Shown: positions 7,878-13,751 of the stretch, piece after piece | Layout: each line of letters starts with the position of its first letter | Numbering within the stretch: position 1 is the first letter of the stretch | Source of the DNA: Gammaproteobacteria bacterium | Lineage (GTDB): Bacteria > Pseudomonadota > Gammaproteobacteria > Steroidobacterales > Steroidobacteraceae | Assembly: GCA_028293725.1 (NCBI GenBank) | Contig: JAQGOE010000039.1 | Span: 1 to 15,249, forward strand | Direction: 5' to 3' | DNA: 15,249 bases | Made by a program: the position numbers and the translations under genes | Notes under the pieces: model-generated | Told to the model about the DNA's origin: nothing | Database searches by the model: none | What the model saw: the letters and a program-made list of their open reading frames with translations, nothing else

Positions 7878-9095
7878 ATGATGAGCGCCGCGGCGCGTCG
7901 CTCGGGCAGAGCGTCTCTTGGCGGGCGGCTGGCACTTCTCGTACTGACGGCCGCAGCGACCCTCCTCGGATATCAACAACCGTCGCTCGCGGGTTGTGGT
8001 CCCCGGGATGTCATGCCGAGCATGTCGACATCGGTCGGCCCCGGTGTGAAACTTACTCTCTCGCGGACGCCACCTCTGGCAATGACAGATGCCAGCACGG
8101 TCGCTCTGGTGGAGGGGCATGCTCACAGGAAGCCTTCCGCCTACTATGTTTCTGATGGAGCGGCCGGGAATGCCTACGCGCTGTTTTCCGGCAAGGATCC
8201 AGCCCTCGAGCCGGTGTCTGGCGGGGGGATTGTCGCGAAATCCAACCTGGCGGCGGGATGCGCGCTGTGGGAATGGTGGTGGAACGGGTTCCAATTCATC
8301 AACGACTATGACTATGGACGCCAGGTGCAGGTGGCTCTGTATCCCGCCGACGGGGGCTCCGCGCTGGGCGAAGCGGGCGATGTTTACGGGGTACCGTCAA
8401 TCGGCAGGAGCGCGCGTCACCCTTCACCCTGCACGGCGTTCTCGGCTCAGCGCTCGATCTCCAGCCCGAGCCAGGTGACGGCGGCAGCGCCCCTCGAGTG
8501 GTGTCCGGAATATTATGGGGGCGGTCCCGATCACCCGATCGTCTATCCGGCGGTACGGTTGGGAAAGATCCTGACATTGAACTGGAGCGGTCCCGACAAG
8601 GTCAAACGGAGCTGGCCGGTTGCACTATTTCAAACTGTGATCCACTCGCCAGCCATCCCGCGTGCGACGGTCGAGGCACCGACCGGCTACTTGAATGCGG
8701 AATTCAACACTTACTACCACTATGATCCCGCGACGCGGACACTCACCCAGGACGCGCTCGCCGAGATACGGGCAATAACCGCTCGCGGCCTCGGGTATAA
8801 CGTGAAACAGCCGGCCGGCCCCAGGGCCGTCATTCTGGCCGCAGGCACGGGCAACGCGGCAACCGCAATGGGTATCTACATCAACGAGCCGCATAGCGGG
8901 TTCGTGTTCTACGACGGTTCGCTCGGTGCATCTCCCGGGCAAAGCGGCAGCAACTTCGTCAAGTGGGAAGTTCACTACGACGGCCCGATATCCGCCAACG
9001 CCTGGACCTATAACACCTGGATCATGACGGACACGGTGCAAAACATACTCGCGGACATGAACCGGCTCTACGCCTGGGGCGTCTCGTCCAGGTGA
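7878..9095 (+). CDS. Exported protein of unknown family, candidate glycan-processing or glycan-binding
   Basis: A 405-residue protein with an N-terminal export signal: basic RRSGRASLGGR (7-17), hydrophobic LALLVLTAAATLLG (18-31), then PSLAGC ending at Cys40. This can be read as signal peptidase I cleavage after SLA or as an LAGC lipobox. The mature part has three more cysteines (128, 185, 209), an aromatic block WEWWWNGFQF (131-140) running into INDYDYGRQVQVALYP (141-156), and many Tyr/Trp/Gly residues, suggesting an all-beta or carbohydrate-contacting fold. I do not recognise the family and assign no reaction. Two adjacent ATGs (7878, 7881) are possible starts; an upstream start at 7821 would run into wzz. 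It starts 2 nt after wzz, so it is probably translated with the export genes. Its 3' end overlaps the minus-strand glycosyltransferase by 28 bp. Confidence 0.8.
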   Translation: MMSAAARRSGRASLGGRLALLVLTAAATLLGYQQPSLAGCGPRDVMPSMSTSVGPGVKLTLSRTPPLAMTDASTVALVEGHAHRKPSAYYVSDGAAGNAYALFSGKDPALEPVSGGGIVAKSNLAAGCALWEWWWNGFQFINDYDYGRQVQVALYPADGGSALGEAGDVYGVPSIGRSARHPSPCTAFSAQRSISSPSQVTAAAPLEWCPEYYGGGPDHPIVYPAVRLGKILTLNWSGPDKVKRSWPVALFQTVIHSPAIPRATVEAPTGYLNAEFNTYYHYDPATRTLTQDALAEIRAITARGLGYNVKQPAGPRAVILAAGTGNAATAMGIYINEPHSGFVFYDGSLGASPGQSGSNFVKWEVHYDGPISANAWTYNTWIMTDTVQNILADMNRLYAWGVSSR

Positions 9096-9799
9096 CGGTA
9101 GCGCAGTCGGTGGCGCAGCATCGCACCGATCAACCTGACCCGCTCTGCAACAATGGTACTCAATGAACGTCGCTGTTGAGTAGCCGTTACGGAGAGAACA
9201 TTGGGGTGGCGTCGATAAAGAATCAGCGGCGTCCTGGTAACGCCTAACTCCCCGTCAAAGACGGCGTTGAACGTGAGCCAGAAGTCGTGTGGAACGCCGG
9301 CGGGAAAGGGCAGCAGACCTTCCAGGTACTTCCTGCGGCAGGCCAGCGTCGCGCCGATGATGGGAGGTTTGAGATAAATCGACAGGCGCGAAAAGCCGCG
9401 CGCTCCGCGCCATTCGAACCAAGAGCGATGCAGGACTTGGCAGCGATCGTCAACCACTATCGCATCCGAAGCCACGCACCCGCTGCTCTGCATGGCGACG
9501 TCCAATGTCGCGACCTTGTTCGGCAGCCACACGTCATCCTGGTCCGAAAAGAAAATCGAATCGCCCCGGCTGGCGTCAATGGCCCGCTGGAAGTTGGCCA
9601 CGTATCCGACCCGGGTGTCGTTCGCCAATATGCGGATTCTCGGATCGCGCCGCTGGGCGATCACCGTCAACGTGCCATCCGTCGAGGCATCATCGGAGAC
9701 GACGATTTCGTCGTCCGGCGCGAGCTGCGGCAGGATGCTGTCGAGCTGCTCGCCAATGAACTGCTCACCCTGATAGGCGGCGAGGACGACACTGCGCAT
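9068..9799 (-). CDS. Glycosyltransferase family 2, rhamnosyltransferase-like
   Basis: A 243-residue GT-A fold enzyme. Seen: VVLAAYQGEQFIGEQLDSI near the start, SDDASTDGT at 35-43, and the donor/metal-binding FFSDQDDVWLPNK block at about 83-95. The DQDDxWxPxK motif is characteristic of the GT2 subgroup that contains many rhamnosyltransferases, which fits the RmlB gene in the same locus. A PHDFW block near 169-173 is the expected acceptor/base region (compare YHDW in the upstream paralogue). It starts 3 nt after the stop of the other minus-strand glycosyltransferase, so the two are in one operon. Its last 28 bp overlap the end of the plus-strand exported-protein gene. Specificity for rhamnose is inference. 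Confidence 0.92.
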   Translation of the reverse strand: MRSVVLAAYQGEQFIGEQLDSILPQLAPDDEIVVSDDASTDGTLTVIAQRRDPRIRILANDTRVGYVANFQRAIDASRGDSIFFSDQDDVWLPNKVATLDVAMQSSGCVASDAIVVDDRCQVLHRSWFEWRGARGFSRLSIYLKPPIIGATLACRRKYLEGLLPFPAGVPHDFWLTFNAVFDGELGVTRTPLILYRRHPNVLSVTATQQRRSLSTIVAERVRLIGAMLRHRLRYRHLDETPQA

Positions 9800-9802
9800 G
9801 GG

Positions 9803-10792
9803 TCAGATCCACCCGCACAGTGCGGCCAACACAACCATCATGTTGTCACGAGTCCGGCGGCGCCCGCCGGACAGACAAAATCGCGCAATCGCCAGCCGCT
9901 TGCGCCAGCCGTCCGCCTGCTCGAGCCTGCAGTGCCAGGCTAGAACGGTGGTGTTGGAGGGTGCCGCAGCCCGGCAAACCGCGGCGATCGCATGTACCTG
10001 AACGCCGTACCAGCCGTCCCGGATCCGGGCGAAGCGCCTGGCTACGCCTTTGCGGGTTCCGCGAGCGCCGGTGTCGTTTCCGGCATGCTGGCGGTAACGC
10101 AAGGAGGGCTGCGCGTCGAAGCACCAGTGCAGGCCCCACGAGCGGGCGAGGGCGTAGATCAGCCAGTCGTGGTAGTGAATTCCGCGCGTCAGCTCTCCAT
10201 CAGTGACGAGGAACCGGCGGACTCGCTCGTACAAGTCGGCGGTCAACACGAATGTGCAGCCCTGGCCGGCTCCCTCGAACAGAAAGTCCGATGCGGCCGG
10301 TGTGCCGGAGAGCTTTAAAACCCGCTCCCGGCCATCCTCCCAGGTGGCGACCGTGGCGCTCGAATAACCCGCCGAGCCGCTCGCGGCCAGCATCGAGCAC
10401 GCTCTGTTGAGTTTGTCGGGATTCCAGAGGTCATCCTGGTCGGCGAAAGCGACGAAATCGAATGCCCCTGCCTCGTTATCGCGGATGAGGGTCAGGAAAT
10501 TCCGGGCTGCCGAGCCGCTCGCGGCGGCGGCGGCAACTATTCGGACCCGCCCGTCGTCCTCGAAGCGGGCCAACTCCCAACGCGTGCCGTCGGTCGAGGC
10601 GTCGTCCCTCACGGCAATCGCGAGGTCGACGCCTTCCTGAGCGAGGATCGACTCCACTTGCTCCCGAATCCAGCGCGAGCCGTTGTACGTTGCCAATAGA
10701 ATCAGGACGCGAGGCCGAGCGGCCTCCGTACTGTTGGCTGCGGCGCCTGGGCAGTCAGGTTTGTGATAGGGCGGGGCTTGGCTCGAGAGCAT
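9803..10792 (-). CDS. Glycosyltransferase family 2, rhamnosyltransferase-like, with N-terminal extension
   Basis: A 329-residue GT2 enzyme. After a 26-residue non-conserved, proline/alanine-rich leader come VLILLATYNGSRWIREQV (29-46), RDDASTDGT (62-70) and AFADQDDLWNPDKL (115-128), the same DQDDxWxPxK signature as its downstream neighbour. HYHDWLIYALARSWG further on is the likely acceptor/catalytic region, and RYRQHAGN near the C-terminal third is also typical of this subgroup. The C-terminal about 70 residues are basic and may contact the membrane. The ATG at 10792 lacks a recognisable ribosome binding site, so the leader might be shorter in reality. It lies between the initiating transferase (72 nt upstream, separated by two hairpins) and a paralogous glycosyltransferase 3 nt downstream. 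Confidence 0.92.
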   Translation of the reverse strand: MLSSQAPPYHKPDCPGAAANSTEAARPRVLILLATYNGSRWIREQVESILAQEGVDLAIAVRDDASTDGTRWELARFEDDGRVRIVAAAAASGSAARNFLTLIRDNEAGAFDFVAFADQDDLWNPDKLNRACSMLAASGSAGYSSATVATWEDGRERVLKLSGTPAASDFLFEGAGQGCTFVLTADLYERVRRFLVTDGELTRGIHYHDWLIYALARSWGLHWCFDAQPSLRYRQHAGNDTGARGTRKGVARRFARIRDGWYGVQVHAIAAVCRAAAPSNTTVLAWHCRLEQADGWRKRLAIARFCLSGGRRRTRDNMMVVLAALCGWI

Positions 10793-10813
10793 AAGGAAAC
10801 GCTACGGGTTCGA

Positions 10814-10860
10814 CGCGCGCGCTTCGCGCGCGCCGCACCAGGGCCACGGCGGGGGCCGTG
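10814..10860 (-). other. Two tandem GC-rich hairpins between minus-strand genes
   Basis: The 72-nt spacer between the initiating transferase stop and the next start holds two perfect inverted repeats: an 8-bp stem (10814-10821 with 10825-10832, loop ctt) made of alternating cg, and a 6-bp stem (cacggc 10845-10850 with gccgtg 10855-10860, loop gggg). No T-tract follows on the minus strand. They may act as a processing or attenuation element, or as a Rho-independent-like partial terminator that lowers expression of the two glycosyltransferases. Confidence 0.4.
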
Positions 10861-10864
10861 TCGC

Positions 10865-11665
10865 TCAGTAGGCGCCACTGCCGCCAAGGACGACTCCGGT
10901 CGTCTTGGCCAGAATATACAGGTCGAGCAGCAGATTCTGGTTACGGACGTAGTAGGTATCCAGAACGACCCGGCGACGATAGTCCGTGTCATTGCGACCC
11001 GTTACCTGCCATAGGCCGGTGATGCCCGGCTTCGCCGCGAGATATGTATGCACGTTACGTCCGTACCGAAGCAGTTCCTCGCGGATCACCGGCCGCGGGC
11101 CCACCAGGCTCATTTCGCCGCGCAGGACATTCAGCAGCTGTGGCAGCTCATCGAGGCTCGTACGCCGCAGAAACCGTCCGAGGCGGGTGACGCGGGGGTC
11201 GTTCCGTAGTTTATGGTCACGGACCCATTCTGCCTGCAGCTCCGGGTCGTTCTCCAGCAGGTCGCGCAACACCTGGTCCGCGTTCGGGACCATGGTGCGG
11301 AATTTCAGGCAGGAGAACATCTGGCCGGCGCGGCCAACGCGCCAATGGCGATAGATCACCGAGCCATCGCCCTTGCGCATCAGAAACAGGATCACGAGCA
11401 TCAGGGGAGCGAAGACCAGTCCCAGAACAACCGCGCCGATCACATCGAGCAGTCGCTTCGCAACCGCCGCACCGCCAGTGGGCAAGGCAACCGGATCGCC
11501 AGGATGTGCGATGACCGTGCGGACTTCCGCTTCCAGGCCCACTTCCATGGCGGATTCGGACTGCAAGCGCATTTCAGTCGCACTCACCAGGTGCGGACGC
11601 CGCGTTGCCACCCGCACGGTCCCGCCACGTTGATTGGAAGTCTCGTTCGCTTGTTGCGTCGACAA
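10865..11665 (-). CDS. Undecaprenyl-phosphate sugar phosphotransferase, short (catalytic domain only)
   Basis: Initiating monotopic phosphoglycosyltransferase that transfers a sugar-1-phosphate from a nucleotide sugar to undecaprenyl phosphate. The start is set at TTG 11665: the AAGGGG at 11674-11679 then lies 8 nt upstream, whereas the TTG two codons earlier (11671) is only 2 nt from it. From 11665 the protein has 266 residues. About 65 N-terminal residues are polar and variable; a hydrophobic re-entrant helix at about 70-96 follows, then KFRTM (121-125), the catalytic SLDELPQLLN (170-179), SLVGPRP (186-192), KPGITGLWQVTGR (212-224) and the terminal GGSGAY. The domain corresponds to the C-terminal half of WbaP/WcaJ (bacterial sugar transferase family); the N-terminal membrane bundle and CoA-binding-like domain are absent. 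First gene of the minus-strand unit. The first sugar (glucose, galactose or other) cannot be determined. Confidence 0.93.
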   Translation of the reverse strand: MSTQQANETSNQRGGTVRVATRRPHLVSATEMRLQSESAMEVGLEAEVRTVIAHPGDPVALPTGGAAVAKRLLDVIGAVVLGLVFAPLMLVILFLMRKGDGSVIYRHWRVGRAGQMFSCLKFRTMVPNADQVLRDLLENDPELQAEWVRDHKLRNDPRVTRLGRFLRRTSLDELPQLLNVLRGEMSLVGPRPVIREELLRYGRNVHTYLAAKPGITGLWQVTGRNDTDYRRRVVLDTYYVRNQNLLLDLYILAKTTGVVLGGSGAY

Positions 11666-11808
11666 ACTCAAGTCCCCTTAGTCAGTTTTTCATCGATTTT
11701 ACTGTCGCAACCGAGCGACATCGTCTGCGTCAGTTGTTGGTCCATCCTCACGCTAACGTCGCCTCCGGCCTAGAGTTGACCCGTTGCTTGCCCTGGGAAC
11801 CCTCGAGC

Positions 11809-11823
11809 CATGAAATTTTCATG
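11809..11823. promoter_or_regulatory. Perfect 15-bp palindrome, possible operator
   Basis: The sequence catgaaa-t-tttcatg is an exact 7+1+7 inverted repeat about 145 bp upstream of the initiating-transferase start. Perfect symmetry and AT-rich half-sites in a GC-rich region suggest a binding site for a dimeric regulator; no known regulator is identified. Confidence 0.35.
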
Positions 11824-12030
11824 AACGGATCGACTTCAACGGAGACAAGCAAATTGCGGACCCGCGCAACGTCAATGGACTTGCGCTGAGCCAAACGTCG
11901 CGGAAAGGTGGCCGAAAGACAGCTCGCCGTGAGGGCCGGATGCGTTGGCCACACGAGCTGTGGGCGGCGCTCGGAATGCAATCCGACAAGAGTACAAACG
12001 TGCATCAAGGTCATCGATCCTTCCAGGCGT

Positions 12031-12046
12031 ACTGCGCTTGCGCAGT
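12031..12046. promoter_or_regulatory. Perfect 16-bp dyad, possible operator or hairpin
   Basis: The sequence actgcgc-tt-gcgcagt is an exact 7+2+7 inverted repeat in the middle of the divergent region. The very short centre suits a protein-binding dyad more than an RNA hairpin. No regulator is identified. Confidence 0.3.
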
Positions 12047-12180
12047 GTGGGATCCTCCCCCTCGGCACATCATCAGCTCAGCGGAGAGTGTACCCAGAGC
12101 TGAGCGGCCCGCGGCAAGAAAGTTCACTCGTGTTGCCCGCAACTGACATCGGAGTTTGCCAGCCAGGGTATAGATGAATC

Positions 12181-12240
12181 TGTAACAATTTGTCGCTGCA
12201 TTGTGACTTCGAGTTTTTTTGAGAGATTTTTTTTGTTTCG
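12181..12240. promoter_or_regulatory. AT-rich island with T7 and T8 tracts
   Basis: This 60-bp stretch has only 19 G/C bases by direct count (about 32%), in sharp contrast to its surroundings, and carries runs of seven and eight thymines (12214-12220 and 12227-12234) separated by gagaga. A weak hairpin (gtcgc/gtgac, with one G-U pair) precedes the first run. It may be an upstream promoter element, a bent or nucleoid-protein-binding site, or a leader terminator for plus-strand transcription. Confidence 0.35.
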
Positions 12241-12306
12241 CATGTCTTACAACGGGATCACATGTGCCCGATTCATCACGCCAGGCGTTGCTGTAGTGCC
12301 GCTGCC

Positions 12307-12327
12307 CACCGTCCTTGAGGGCCGGTG
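12307..12327 (+). other. Stem-loop in the ugd leader
   Basis: caccg and cggtg pair around a 1x1 mismatch, then cc/gg and a five-nucleotide loop. It lies 60 nt before the ugd start. No T-tract follows, so it is not a simple terminator. It may be chance or a 5' untranslated-region structure. Confidence 0.25.
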
Positions 12328-12387
12328 AAGCTTCCGTTAGGCTGCAAGGCCATTTGTCCCACTTGCTGCAACGCTTAAAAAACCTAA

Positions 12388-13725
12388 ATGCGCGTTACGA
12401 TTTTCGGCTCCGGTTATGTGGGCCTCGTTACTGGAGCTTGTCTCGCCGACGCGGGCAATCACGTGGTTTGCGTCGATGTGGACGCGGGCAAGATCGAGCG
12501 CCTCTGCCGTGGCGAGATTCCTATTCACGAGCCGGGTCTCGACGCTCTTGTCAAGCGCAACGCGGAAGCCGGCCGTCTGGAATTCACGACGGACGCGGCG
12601 CGCGGTGTAGAACACGGACTTTTCCAGCTCATAGCCGTAGGTACCCCGCCAGACGAGGACGGTTCTGCGGACTTGCGCTATGTGCTCTCGGCCGCGCGCG
12701 CCATAGGAACGCACATGACCCGCTACTGCGTGGTCGTCACGAAATCCACGGTGCCGGTGGGAACGGCCGACAAGGTTCGCCAGGAGCTCCAGGCGACGCT
12801 GTCCGGGCGGGGCGCGAGCGTGGAATTCGATGTGGTCTCGAACCCCGAGTTCCTGAAAGAAGGCGCAGCCATCCAGGACTTCATGAAGCCGGACCGGGTC
12901 GTCGTCGGCACCGACAATCCGCGTACGACAGAGCTCATGCGCGCGCTCTATGAGCCGTTCATCCGCAACCACGACCGGCTCATCGTGATGGATATCCGGT
13001 CCTCCGAGCTCACGAAATACGCCGCGAACGCGATGCTGGCCACCAAGATCAGCTTCATGAACGAGCTGGCCAACATCGCCGAGCGACTCGGGGCGGACAT
13101 CGAGAAAGTCCGGGTCGGCATCGGCTCCGACCCCCGTATCGGCTATTCCTTCATCTACCCGGGCACCGGCTATGGCGGCTCCTGTTTCCCGAAGGACGTG
13201 CAGGCGCTCATCCGCTCCTCGCAGGAGGTCGGCCACAAGGCGCAGATTCTCGGCGCCGTCGAGGCGGTGAACGAGCGCCAGAAGGAGGTGCTCGTCCACA
13301 AAATGAAGCGGCATTTCCCCGAGCTGCGCGGGCGCACCCTGGCGCTATGGGGGCTGGCCTTCAAGCCCAATACTGACGACATGCGCGAGGCACCCTCACG
13401 CGCGATCATTGAACTTCTACTGAAGGCTGGCGCGCGGGTGCGGGCCTACGATCCGGTGGCCGCGGGCGAGGCGCGGCGCATTTATGCGGGCCGGGAGAAT
13501 TTCGAGCTTTGCAAGAATGCCTACGAGGCGGCGGAGGGGGCGGACGCGCTCGCCATCGTGACCGAATGGCAGGAATTCCGAAGTCCGGATTTCGAGCGTC
13601 TCAGGCAGATCCTGAAGTCGCCCGTCATTTTTGATGGCCGCAACCTATATGATCCCGGGATGGTTGGCCGCTTCGGATTCACGTACTACGCCATCGGGCG
13701 GGGAACGCCGCTTGCATCGGCTTGA
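12388..13725 (+). CDS. ugd: UDP-glucose 6-dehydrogenase
   Basis: A 445-residue cytoplasmic enzyme that oxidises UDP-glucose twice with NAD to UDP-glucuronate, a precursor for acidic polysaccharides. The N-terminal dinucleotide-binding motif [15 protein letters not shown], the GTPP segment, [17 protein letters not shown], the central [17 protein letters not shown] helix, catalytic Cys266 in YGGSCFPKD, and the C-terminal [18 protein letters not shown] are all present and in the usual order. The [10 protein letters not shown] and DMREAPS wording favours UDP-glucose dehydrogenase over GDP-mannose dehydrogenase (AlgD), though the two families are related. The ATG at 12388 is preceded by an A-rich ttaaaaaacctaa without a Shine-Dalgarno, so initiation may be inefficient or rely on an unstructured leader. 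First gene of a plus-strand unit with manC (26-nt gap). Confidence 0.95.
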   Translation: MRVTIFGSGYVGLVTGACLADAGNHVVCVDVDAGKIERLCRGEIPIHEPGLDALVKRNAEAGRLEFTTDAARGVEHGLFQLIAVGTPPDEDGSADLRYVLSAARAIGTHMTRYCVVVTKSTVPVGTADKVRQELQATLSGRGASVEFDVVSNPEFLKEGAAIQDFMKPDRVVVGTDNPRTTELMRALYEPFIRNHDRLIVMDIRSSELTKYAANAMLATKISFMNELANIAERLGADIEKVRVGIGSDPRIGYSFIYPGTGYGGSCFPKDVQALIRSSQEVGHKAQILGAVEAVNERQKEVLVHKMKRHFPELRGRTLALWGLAFKPNTDDMREAPSRAIIELLLKAGARVRAYDPVAAGEARRIYAGRENFELCKNAYEAAEGADALAIVTEWQEFRSPDFERLRQILKSPVIFDGRNLYDPGMVGRFGFTYYAIGRGTPLASA

Positions 13726-13751
13726 GCTCTAGCCTTTCCGGAGTTTGCAGC

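Larger units (their letters stand above)
11672..12387. promoter_or_regulatory. Divergent intergenic region with no convincing gene
   Basis: About 700 bp between the divergently transcribed initiating-transferase gene and ugd. Small open frames here show no recognisable protein features. The region must hold promoters for both directions. I see a TAAAAT at 11696-11701 (minus strand, about 30 nt before the transferase start) without a good -35 partner, and CTGACA (12143) with TATAGA (12169) on the plus strand at an overlong 20-nt spacing. No clear RfaH ops/JUMPstart element was found. It contains two strong dyads, a hairpin and an AT-rich T-tract island listed separately. Confidence 0.65.

Noticed and set aside
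11748..12068. 106-codon minus-strand frame in the divergent region
   Set aside because: No recognisable domain, signal peptide or ribosome binding site, and it covers regulatory-looking palindromes.
12285..12350. Possible RfaH ops/JUMPstart element upstream of ugd (ggcgttgctgtagtgcc)
   Set aside because: Only loosely resembles GGCGGTAGC; key positions differ, so it is not supported.
12354..12381. Possible promoter TTGTCC ... TAAAAA just before ugd
   Set aside because: It would place the -10 only about 7 nt before the start codon, and the -10 match is poor.
12337..13314. 325-codon minus-strand frame opposite ugd
   Set aside because: Shadow of the strongly conserved ugd reading frame, no family features.
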